Below are positions 13,401-25,700 of a stretch of DNA of 64,000 nt, piece by piece. The translations under genes were made by a program, and so were the position numbers. Origin of the DNA: Neodontobutis hainanensis. Taxonomy: Eukaryota > Chordata > Actinopteri > Gobiiformes > Odontobutidae. Below the pieces are notes generated by a model that was given only the letters and a program-made list of their open reading frames with translations, was not told where the DNA came from and ran no database searches. Location: assembly GCA_024349245.1 (NCBI GenBank), contig JALDNG010000021.1, forward strand, positions 261,501 to 325,500. Direction: 5' to 3'. Numbering within the stretch: position 1 is the stretch's first letter; every line of letters starts with the position of its first letter.

Positions 13401-14513
13401 ATTCACAACTAAGTGGGAGAAAAAGTGAAAAAGTTTATGTATAGGAAGAAAAATACAAAAAAGGGTTCATCAAAAACATCTGAGACATTCAGAAATAGTT
13501 GACAAAGGACTTTGTTCACAGCTGATTGGACCAGTTTGTGTTTGTCTCTAAATCAGAATAAAAGCTGCTCTGGAGCAGAAGATGAGTGGAAACCAGAGGA
13601 AACTCAAGAGTTGGATCAAACTTCAACCTGAACTTACCTGAGGAAAAACAGGCCTCAGAACCAGACTCAGAGTGTTTTCTGGGGCAGACTTCATAAAAAC
13701 ATAAACCAGTGTCTTACCATTTCTGATCTTTAGGCCAATTTAGTTTTTTATTACGTAAACACATTTCTATTGAGGACACCTCCTTTGATTGATTTAGAGG
13801 CTCACTGCTTGTGTCTGGTCCTGCACTTGTCTTCTTTTATCGTTATCTTCCTCACTCTGTAACAGAAGCCAGTCTGAACATCCGTGTGCTTTCTTATAGT
13901 GTCAGTTTAGATATTACCTTTCTTTGTCTCACCTGGAACAACTCCATGTTTTATTCACAGAGTGTCTGATTGTTGTGCGACAGCTTGTGTTTACCTCTGA
14001 GAACGCTCGAGTCTGCGCCAGAGATACAACCCAGAACAGCCGAGGAGCTTCAGAGACGACAGAGAAAAGAGGAAAACAGAGAGAGACACAGCGACGTGAA
14101 CAAACAGAGGACGAACACAGGCTTCACATAAACAATGACTCAGACACTGAATAATGCTGATCTAATTCAAGCACTTTCAAGCTTTCAAGGACTGTACAGA
14201 GCTGTGTTACCCGGAGGTTGAATGTACTAAAGTAAAAGTACTCTCAGTCACAGTTCACTGCGGACCCAAGAACAGGACATAAAGTCTAATCAAGTTAACA
14301 CAAGGGTTTAGTGTCCAAAAAAAGCAAACACAAGGTTGGGTCCTTGGCAGGTGAGTAGCAGGCAGGTACTTATTCATTTACTCATTCATATTCATAACTC
14401 AAAAAGATAGAGTAAACAATATTTTTATCTAAACTTAAATTGACTAAAAGGGTGTAGGCTGAAGTCAAGACTTCTTTTTGTAAACCCCTTTTAACACAAA
14501 AACACTACTGTCC
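10420..14513. other. Intergenic, no supported gene
   Basis: Only short open frames without family resemblance. A somewhat GC-rich stretch with donor-like CTGCAG/gtgaag lies near 12205-12345 and could be a non-coding first exon or promoter of a neighbour; support is weak. Scattered 11-mer-like words (aggactaaacc) occur near 13140-13190. Confidence 0.5.
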
Positions 14514-14820
14514 CTGTCTGTCTCTAAAAGTTAGCCCTGCGATTATCTTAGTCCCGTTAGGGGTCGAGGGTGACTGGAGCCTGTCTCAGCAGCTTTGGGC
14601 CTGAGGCGGGGTTCACCCTGGACAATGGCTAGTCGCAGGGCTAACATTTAGAGACAGACAGTGACAGACAAACATTCACTCTGGTTCATTCACTAGGAAC
14701 ACTTTAGAGTTGTTAATTACACATGCATGTGTTTGGACGGTGGGAGGAGCCGGAGTACCCGGAGAGAACACGTGGAGGACATGCAGACTCCTCACAGAAA
14801 GATCGGAGTCGGCCGAGAAT
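14514..14820. repeat. Dispersed fish repeat with an inverted (fold-back) end
   Basis: A member of a dispersed family seen also at 31440-31625, 43257-43335 and 45385-45640. It shows the family words gtgactggagcct, cgcagggctaacatttag, ggaggagccggagtacccgg and cagactcctcacagaaaga. About 30 bp at 14514-14543 is the reverse complement, with one or two mismatches, of 14632-14661, so the left part folds back on the body. Confidence 0.75.
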
Positions 14821-17800
14821 GTTGAAATAGAAATGAAAACGTGTTATTGTTAAAACATTCATTTTGTTTAACTCTGTTTTAATCTCAGGTACCATTAGTT
14901 GTAGGTCTTAACCTGAAATGTCAAACTTAAATTTAAACATAAACCAGAAATATTTTTAGTCGTGGTCCTGCTCCCTTAGGAACCCCACATACTCCATCTT
15001 CAGGAAGTAACAGGGACATCGATAAACTGGTGAGGAGTGGACGTAGAAGCAGACTTCTTATACTGCAGCTGATTAGGTGTGGACTGAAGACAGGTGAGTA
15101 AATCCAAGACCAGGTGGACAGACAGACACACACAACACACAAAGGCAAACACACAGAAGACAGGGAGAACACAAAGCTCTGCAGTGGATCCTGACATTGG
15201 CAGCCTGCACACAGACAGCTGGCTGTGCTCCATATTTAATTTCATAATTCTTTACTCACACAAGGGCATGACTCTGCATTTATTCAAACTAATCTATCCA
15301 ATTTTATATATAAAGCAACCTTTTGCAGCTGCTTAAACATGACAAAGTATTAAATTCAACTTGTAAAACCCACTATCACAACAACATTTGCCACAAGATA
15401 AAATTATTTAGATAGTTTTTACTCTTTGCTTTTGCCACACTTGGTACCTTCATCCTGAACAATAAATTTCATCCATCCTCCATCGAAGACTTCATGGACC
15501 ACCAACACAAACCCATTTTTGTCATTCATCTACAGTTTGTTCAAAAACTAAGGCCACATCCCAAAGTTACTTTACTGTCTGAACAGTGTTTCTTTGTGAA
15601 TGCACTTGTTAAGAAAGTGCTATGTGCATAAGATGAGTTTTGGGGAAATGGACACAGACTCTGACTTAAAATAAATCAGAGCTACATGTTATTGTCTTAT
15701 TTAAACCTCAGCTACAGTTGCTATCGTGTTTTAGATATAAATCCACATTAATCACTGTTTCACAAGTAATACGACACTGTGGACTTTAGAGCCAGCATTA
15801 GACAAGTAACAGTGAGAGTGGAAGAGAATAACTATTGTATAGCTAAACAGAAACACCATAACACACACTGGGTACGTGTCCCACCCCCTAGACCTGGTTC
15901 AGTCCTGCCAGGTCCAAACCCACCGAGAGAACGGAGCTAACCACGATCTGACACAAAAACAGAGACGCACCGATCTTTCTCGAAACGAACAGATGGAAAC
16001 ATGACAAAGCAGTGTGTTTGTCCACATGAGACTGACACATGGAGCGTTATGTAAGAGATTTCAACAAGTCACTGCGTCTGGGCTGAGCCAATTAGGTCTG
16101 AATGTGACATCATTTGGAAAAAAAGGGAAAAATAGGACGAGTTCTGAGGAGTTTTGAGTGACCTAATTCCTGGAGAGTCTTTGGTATTGAGTGGTTTTAT
16201 CAAATACTGAGAATAATTTAGTTCTTGTGATATATTCTCAGTTAATGCAGTGAACAGAGACTAAACCAGGGTCTGTCCATCCATCCTGCCGTCCTATATT
16301 AGAACATTTATAATATACAGCACAGTATATGGTGTGTTTTACTGAAATAATTACTGGCAAAGCTGAGTAATGTGGTTCTTTCTGATGCTTGTGCTGCAAC
16401 ATAAAAGCAGAGGATGAAGAGGAGAGACTTCAAAGTGAGACCTGAGGACACTTCTGCAGCGTGAAGCTAACACAGACTAACTCTGAGTGAAGTGTTGCTC
16501 GTGTTTTACTAGATCCAACAAGATGAAAGTGGTCTTAGGCTGTTTCTATGGAGGCGTGTCATCACAGAAACGGCCACAATAACAATAGGTAACATCTATT
16601 TACTTTTATTGCTACTTGTGGTGGGAAAGTTAGCCATTACAGAGATTTAATCTGTCATTGTGGTGAAATAAAACCAAAATACTAGTGTATTCCCACATTA
16701 AACCAGTTTATTTAAATGTTACACTAACAAAAAAAGTTATGTGAGCTAAAAGTCCTGTTTGGACACCTTGTGGCAGGTGCACAAGAACATTTTATGAGCA
16801 CTAGATATGTCTTTTACTTAAATTATGATTTTCTGCTTTGTGTGAATAAAGTTAAGAGTGATGAGTGTCATGGTTAAACTCTGCACACGTGAGTCGAGAA
16901 GGTGGTGAATGGCTTTTTAATAAAAGCTGGGCTTTCACAGGCCGTGCACGTGAAGCTGTTCACAAGAGACAGGGTCATTTAAAGCAGAGTTTAATTACAA
17001 CGTGTTTTATATTGTCTCATAAAACAGCTAAGTTCCAAAGAGACAGTAATGTTACCACTGCTTTAAAGCCCCAAATTCCCATTGTATTTCTACCCATCTC
17101 AGAATAATCTGAGATGGGTAGAAACCAAACCAGATTGTCTAAAATGGAGCGACACTATACTGTACTATAATAAATTTCAGATTTCTTTTTGAATGGAAAT
17201 AGTTATGAATAGAAAAATATAAGACCCATTCCTCTCGGTAAACAGATATAGATCGATTTTGTTTGAGTATTTAAGTGTCCAAGGTATTGGTTAAATACCT
17301 TAAATTTTAATTATAGAAGCTGCATAATGGATTTTTGTTGAAACCTTCTCTTGTAACTGTATAATCATTTTCTGTGACTCTAATAACAAGCAATAATTCT
17401 ATAATTATAATATAAAAGGGAAATAGATAACACATTTTTCTTTAGAATTATATGGCACAGTTTAAGATTATAGGGGCTGGATCTCATGGCTCGCAAAAGG
17501 CTGATCTGCCGTCTTCCACCTGACGCAGGTGTAAACCAGCCTCCATCTATTTAAGGACAATGACTCATGTAAAATAACACAGATTAATATCTCCTGTTAT
17601 TTGTGAAATACATGTTATTCGTGATCTTGTAAATACATGTCTCTTAAGTTTACAGGTAAAGTTAGTCATTAAAACATCTAAAATGACCAAATATAGACTG
17701 TTCTTTCACTTTGAACATATGCAGCTTGACTTGTAAATCTAATAATAAACTCTATCCCTAAATAACTAACTGAATAAATTATTTGTTTATTTTTAACAAA

Positions 17801-19749
17801 TCATTTTTAAAAATGATTGTGTAAAAAAGTTAATTGTAATACATGCCAATTAATTATTGAAAATATAACTGTATTGTAAAAAACAGAAACAATAAAATAT
17901 ATAAACTTTGACAGAGAGATCATAAATAGTCAAGGATTTCTACTTTTATAACATTTACTGACAATTATTACAATTTAAGTAAATCCATTCATTTCCATTA
18001 ACATTGAGGACCTGACTCTATTGGCCCAGGGTGAGTCATGTGACCTGAACATTCCGCTCTGTGACATCATCACTCTATGTGACCTCATCAGGTCTGGCTG
18101 AGCAGAGTTTGTGAGTCCAAGTTCTGACACACATTACTTTCATTTGGAGGGCTCCGCCGAAGGGATCACGTCGCGTCCAAACTGCTCCTAAATTTTTGAC
18201 CTACCGTAAGAATTTTGAGAGGTTCACTGACCAGAATTTACTGCATTTCATTTCAGTTACACCTGATTTTACTGGATATTTACTGGATATTTTGAAACCA
18301 ACTTAGTGGCTTTATGTATTTGCGGCTGTTTCATGGCTGGAGAAAAACAACACCGTATCCTGTTTTTATTCAGTATCCAGTTTTGCCATCTGAAAATAGG
18401 TTTGCATAAACACTGGAAAGAATTTATCAGGTAAGTTTTCTTTATCTTTTACCTTTATTAATCTAATGTGACCAAAATGCTAAATACGTTTAAAACTTTC
18501 ATAGACACAGTCAGCAATTGCTCTTTCTCATGCTTTATTTTTACATGTCAAGTAATACTATTTTATTTTTTCAAATATGACAAGTTACAACCATGTTTTA
18601 GACATGGCCACTTTAAACATTGGTTAATAGTTATAGTTAATATTAAAATACCCACAATTATTTTTTGTTATTTGACCAGTTATTGCTTAAGGGTATTAGG
18701 GATTGTTATTTTACAGGTTTAACAAACATAGCATTGTCTTTTGTAGAATACTTCAAGAAGGCAGACATTATTTATGGTTAACAACTCTAGTGCTTCCCCT
18801 ATCCACCAAATGGTTTTTGGTTTGCATGCAAAAGCAACTGGTGACAAATGACAGGTTAAAAATTGAAGACTGATACCACAGACTTTAGGGGGAGTAGAAT
18901 TGGATTGGTCGCTTTTGGTAGGGCCAAGACTATTGTCACCTGCAGGTGGCGTTAACTACAGCTACCTACCTGTTTAAACCAGCTGAATGAGACTGAGAAG
19001 GATAAATCATCACTGCTAAAGGTGATTCAGCAAGAGCAAGGCTATCAAACTTCAGAAAACTCATGTATGTCATACATTATTTCCCTTTGTTACTGCTCTA
19101 CAAAAGTATTTACATGTTTCTTTGTAAGAGATTGCTCTACCTTTAGGAAAGTTTTCAGCATTACGGTATGGCATAACTCGTTGTTAATTGCACTTAAGTT
19201 CAATCTCAAAACTAATGTATGCGTGAGATAGAATGTGTCCCAGCCAGCCTTTGTTTAGCGAATGTCTCTCCGTATAAACAAAGATGGCCAACTCTACTTC
19301 TCCTTCAAACCACTGTTCTTCTCCAGCCCGCTACAGTGAACTCCATTTAGGCTTTATTATGGTTTTATTTGGATTTTTTTTGTTGACTTCGCACCAGCCC
19401 AAAGAAGACCAGTGGTTTAAAGGAAGCATAAGAGGGACCATCTTGATCTGAACGGAAAAATATTCAACGAACATACGAGATAGAACGAGACCTGTCAAAT
19501 TTCTTGCATGCAACAGTTTTCAGATTGACCCTTTAAGAGTTTAGCTCCAGTTTACTCAACCTAATGCTGAGAACCCAAAATTTTGCTGTAACCTGTGTTC
19601 ACAGAGACAAAAAGGGGATAAACACACTTACTAACTTTTGGCGAATCTGTTCATCTGCAAGATCAGCTAATCAGCACTGAAGCATCCTGAATGAGAAGAA
19701 AAAAATAGCTTTTAGTTTACAGCCATGTCCAAATACCTAACCCAGGTTA
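14821..19749. other. Intergenic, no supported gene
   Basis: AT-rich DNA with no open frame that resembles a known family. A short GC-richer piece at about 18145-18200 looks like the edge of an unidentified repeat. A perfect hairpin at 17087-17124 is listed separately. Confidence 0.5.
17087..17124. repeat. Perfect inverted repeat, 17-bp arms, 4-nt loop
   Basis: The arm at 17087-17103 (tttctacccatctcaga) is the exact reverse complement of 17108-17124, separated by ataa. It would form a very stable short hairpin in single-stranded DNA or RNA. No flanking transposon structure is evident. Confidence 0.95.
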
Positions 19750-22700
19750 TTTTGATCAAACCAGACAGTGTTCTCCACTCATTCCAACTTGCTGGACACG
19801 CCTCTTTATCACACTCCCCGTCGCTGTAGACTGTTGACCCTCAGTACTTAAAATTCTGCATCTTCTTGACCTCAAATATTTTGTTCAAGATCCCTATCTT
19901 TTTTAATATAGGACAAAGAAAACACAGCGAGAGGGAGCTTTGAGCTTAGTTTTGAGATTCACAATATCAACCAAATTAAGGTTTACAAAGCTTTACCTAA
20001 TTTCGACAGTTCATTTATTTGTATTTTTTTCACCAAGGGTCTAACTTATGAACACCTGTTAACCTTGCTTATCTGACATGTTTTTTTTCTATTTTCACAG
20101 GTTTTATTTGCAAGCCACCTACCAGAGGTTATTTTTGTCCAAGTTTCTATTTTACTTGAAGTCTACATGTGCAATCATACAAGGTAATTAGCAGACAAGA
20201 TTTTTACAGCAATTATCCCACCTGAGAGTTTTCTCCACCCATTCTAACCTCATCACACGCCCCGTTGCTCTGGACTGTTGATCGTTAGTACTTAAAAACC
20301 CGCATCTTCTGACCGCTACTTCATTTGTTCTATATTTCTACCATTTTTAGCATATGACAAAGAAAACTAGGTAAGTGGGAACTATAAGGTTAGCTTTGAG
20401 ATTTGTTTATTTAGAATGACTATATGATTAACAAACTAGTAATGGAGAGTCTTTTAACCAAATTTTTAATTTGTGTATCTATTGACCCACCTAGCTTCCT
20501 GGTTAGTGAGCTATTACGCTAGCTTCTTTCTGACCTTTAAGGCTACTTGTTCTTTGGTCACGATAGCTAGCCCATTAGCAAGCCACCTAGCTAGGTTGAT
20601 TTTGGTCTAGATATTAATTTTACTCGAGGTCTACATAATTTTGTCTGATCATACAAGCTAGTTAGCAGATTAGCTGTTTTCTACCATTTATTATTCTTTT
20701 CGTCTATTACCCATGCTTATCTGACATGTTTTTTTCTATTTTCACAGGTTTTATTTGCAAGCCACCTACCAGAGGTTATTTTTGTCCAAGTTTATATATT
20801 ACTTCAAGTCTACATGTGCAGTCATACAAGGTAATTAGCAGACAAGATTTTTACAGCAATTATCCCACCTGAGAGTTTTCTCCACCCATTCTAACCTCAT
20901 CACATGCCCCGTTGCTCTGGACTGTTGATCGTTAGTACTTAAAATCCCGCATCTTCTGACCGCTACTTCATTTGTTCTATATTTCTACCATTTTTAGCAT
21001 ATGACAAAGAAAACTAGGTAAGTGGGAACTATAAGGTTAGCTTTGAGATTTGTTTATTTAGAATGACTATATGATTAACAAACTAGTAATGGAGAGTCTT
21101 TTAACCAAATTTTTAATTTGTCTATCTATTGACCCACCTAGCTTCCTGGTTAGTGAGCTATTACGCTAGCTTCTTTCTGACCTTTAAGGCTACTTGTTCT
21201 TTGGTCACGATAGCTAGCCCATTAGCAAGCCACCTAGCTAGGTTGATTTTGGTCTAGATAATAAAATTTTACTCGAGGTCTACATAATTTTGTCTGATCA
21301 TACAAGCTAGTTAGCAGATTAGCTGTTTTCTAACATTTATTATTCTTTTGTCTATTACCCATGCTTATCTGACATGTTTTTTCTATTTTCACAGGTTTTA
21401 TTTGCAAGCCACCTACCAGAGGTTATTTTTGTCCAAGTTTCTATTTTACTTGAAGTCTACATCTGCAATCATACAAGGTAATTAGCAGACAAGATTTTTA
21501 CAGCAATTATCCCACCTGAGAGTTTTCTCCACCCATTCTAACCTCATCACACGCCCGTTGCTCTGGACTGTTGATCGTTAGTACTTAAAATCCCGCATCT
21601 TCTGACCGCTACTTCATTTGTTCTATATTTCTACCATTTTTAGCATATGACAAAGAAAACTAGGTAAGTGGGAACTATAAGGTTAGCTTTGAGATTTGTT
21701 TATTTAGAATGACTATATGATTAACAAACTAGTAATGGAGAGTCTTTTAACCAAATTTTTAATTTGTCTATCTATTGACCCACCTAGCTTCCTGGTTAGT
21801 GAGCTATTACGCTAGCTTCTTTCTGACCTTTAAGGCTACTTGTTCTTTGGTCACGATAGCTAGCCCATTAGCAAGCCACCTAGCTAGGTTGATTTTGGTC
21901 TAGATATTAATTTTACTCGAGGTCTACATAATTTTGTCTGATCATACAAGCTAGTTAGCAGATTAGCTGTTTTCTACCATTTATTATTCTTTTGTCTATT
22001 ACCCATGCTTATCTGACATGTTTTTTTCTATTTTCACAGGTTTTATTTGCAAGCCACCTACCAGAGGTTATTTTTGTCCAAGTTTCTATTTTACTTGAAG
22101 TCTACATGTGCAATCATACAAGGTAATTAGCAGACAAGATTTTTACAGCAATTATCCCACCTGAGAGTTTTCTCCACCCATTCTAACCTCATCACACGCC
22201 CGTTGCTCTGGACTGTTGATCGTTAGTACTTAAAATCCCGCATCTTCTGACCGCTACTTCATTTGTTCTATATTTCTACCATTTTTAGCATATGACAAAG
22301 AAAACTAGGTAAGTGGGAACTATAAGGTTAGCTTTGAGATTTGTTTATTTAGAATGACTATATGATTAACAAACTAGTAATGGAGAGTCTTTTAACCAAA
22401 TTTTTAATTTGTCTATCTATTGACCCACCTAGCTTCCTGGTTAGTGAGCTATTACGCTAGCTTCTTTCTGACCTTTAAGGCTACTTGTTCTTTGGTCACG
22501 ATAGCTAGCCCATTAGCAAGCCACCTAGCTAGGTTGATTTTGGTCTAGATATTAATTTTACTCGAGGTCTACATAATTTTGTCTGATCATACAAGCTAGT
22601 TAGCAGATTAGCTGTTTTCTACCATTTATTATTCTTTTCGTCTATTACCCATGCTTATCTGACATGTTTTTTTCTATTTTCACAGGTTTTATTTGCAAGC

Positions 22701-25700
22701 CACCTACCAGAGGTTATTTTTGTCCAAGTTTCTATTTTACTTGAAGTCTACATGTGCAATCATACAAGGTAATTAGCAGACAAGATTTTTACAGCAATTA
22801 TCCCACCTGAGAGTTTTCTCCACCCATTCTAACCTCATCACACGCCCCCGTTGCTCTGGACTGTTGATCGTTAGTACTTAAAATCCCGCATCTTCTGACC
22901 GCTACTTCATTTGTTCTATATTTCTACCATTTTTAGCATATGACAAAGAAAACTAGGTAAGTGGGAACTATAAGGTTAGCTTTGAGATTTGTTTATTTAG
23001 AATGACTAGATGATTATTAAACTAGTAATGGAGAGTCTTTTAACCAAATTTTTAATTTGTCTATCTATTGACCCACCTAGCTTCCTGGTTAGTGAGCTAT
23101 TACGCTAGCTTCTTTCTGACCTTTAAGGCTACTTGTTCTTTGGTCACGATAGCTAGCCCATTAGCAAGCCACCTAGCTAGGTTGATTTTGGTCTAGATAT
23201 TAATTTTACTCGAGGTCTACATAATTTTGTCTGATCATACAAGCTAGTTAGCAGATTAGCTGTTTTCTACCATTTATTATTCTTTTGTCTATTACCCATG
23301 CTTATCTGACATGTTTTTCTGTTTTCACAGGTTTTATTTGCAAGCCACCTACCAGAGGTTATTTTTGTCCAAGTTTCTATTTTACTTGAAGTCTACATGT
23401 GCAATCATACAAGGTAATTAGCAGACAAGATTTTTACAGCAATTATCCCACCTGAGAGTTTTCTCCACCCATTCTAACCTCATCACACGCCCGTTGCTCT
23501 GGACTGTTGATCGTTAGTACTTAAAATCCCGCATCTTCTGACCGCTACTTCATTTGTTCTATATTTCTACCATTTTTAGCATATGACAAAGAAAACTAGG
23601 TAAGTGGGAACTATAAGGTTAGCTTTGAGATTTGTTTATTTAGAATGACTATATGATTAACAAACTAGTAATGGAGAGTCTTTTAACCAAATTTTTAATT
23701 TGTCTATCTATTGACCCACCTAGCTTCCTGGTTAGTGAGCTATTACGCTAGCTTCTTTCTGACCTTTAAGGCTACTTGTTCTTTGGTCACGATAGCTAGC
23801 CCATTAGCAAGCCACCTAGCTAGGTTGATTTTGGTCTAGATATTAATTTTACTCGAGGTCTACATAATTTTGTCTGATCATACAAGCTAGTTAGCAGATT
23901 AGCTGTTTTCTACCATTTATTATTCTTTTGTCTATTACCCATGCTTATCTGACATGTTTTTTTCTATTTTCACAGGTTTTATTTGCAAGCCACCTACCAG
24001 AGGTTATTTTTGTCCAAGTTTCTATTTTACTTGAAGTCTACATGTGCAATCATACAAGGTAATTAGCAGACAAGATTTTTACAGCAATTATCCCACCTGA
24101 GAGTTTTCTCCACCCATTCTAACCTCATCACACGCCCGTTGCTCTGGACTGTTGATCGTTAGTACTTAAAATCCCGCATCTTCTGACCGCTACTTCATTT
24201 GTTCTATATTTCTACCATTTTTAGCATATGACAAAGAAAACTAGGTAAGTGGGAACTATAAGGTTAGCTTTGAGATTTGTTTATTTAGAATGACTATATG
24301 ATTAACAAACTAGTAATGGAGAGTCTTTTAACCAAATTTTTAATTTGTCTATCTATTGACCCACCTAGCTTCCTGGTTAGTGAGCTATTACGCTAGCTTC
24401 TTTCTGACCTTTAAGGCTACTTGTTCTTTGGTCACGATAGCTAGCCCATTAGCAAGCCACCTAGCTAGGTTGATTTTGGTCTAGATATTAATTTTACTCG
24501 AGGTCTACATAATTTTGTCTGATCATACAAGCTAGTTAGCAGATTAGCTGTTTTCTACCATTTATTATTCTTTTCGTCTATTACCCATGCTTATCTGACA
24601 TGTTTTTTTCTATTTTCACAGGTTTTATTTGCAAGCCACCTACCAGAGGTTATTTTTGTCCAAGTTTCTATTTTACTTGAAGTCTACATGTGCAATCATA
24701 CAAGGTAATTAGCAGACAAGATTTTTACAGCAATTATCCCACCTGAGAGTTTTCTCCACCCATTCTAACCTCATCACACGCCCGTTGCTCTGGACTGTTG
24801 ATCGTTAGTACTTAAAATCCCGCATCTTCTGACCGCTACTTCATTTGTTCTATATTTCTACCATTTTTAGCATATGACAAAGAAAACTAGGTAAGTGGGA
24901 ACTATAAGGTTAGCTTTGAGATTTGTTTATTTAGAATGACTAGATGATTAACAAACTAGTAATGGAGAGTCTTTTAACCAAATTTTTAATTTGTCTATCT
25001 ATTGACCCACCTAGCTTCCTGGTTTTGAGCTATTACGCTAGCTTCTTTCTGACCTTTAAGGCTACTTGTTCTTTGGTCACGATAGCTAGCCCATTAGCAA
25101 GCCACCTAGCTAGGTTGATTTTGGTCTAGATATTAATTTTACTCGAGGTCTACATAATTTTGTCTGATCATACAAGCTAGTTAGCAGATTAGCTGTTTTC
25201 TACCATTTATTATTCTTTTGTCTATTACCCATGCTTATCTGACATGTTTTTTCTGTTTTCACAGGTTTTATTTGCAAGCCACCTACCAGAGGTTATTTTT
25301 GTCCAAGTTTCTATTTTACTTGAAGTCTACATGTGCAATCATACAAGGTAATTAGCAGACAAGATTTTTACAGCAATTATCCCACCTGAGAGTTTTCTCC
25401 ACCCATTCTAACCTCATCACACGCCCCGTTGCTCTGGACTGTTGATCGTTAGTACTTAAAATCCCGCATCTTCTGACCGCTACTTCATTTGTTCTATATT
25501 TCTACCATTTTTAGCATATGACAAAGAAAACTAGGTAAGTGGGAACTATAAGGTTAGCTTTGAGATTTGTTTATTTAGAATGACTATATGATTAACAAAC
25601 TAGTAATGGAGAGTCTTTTAACCAAATTTTTAATTTGTCTATCTATTGACCCACCTAGCTTCCTGGTTAGTGAGCTATTACGCTAGCTTCTTTCTGACCT

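Noticed and set aside
24944..25129. 61-residue open frame inside the 646-bp array
   Set aside because: Exists only because this copy lacks a few bases that create a stop in its sister units. Not preserved across copies.
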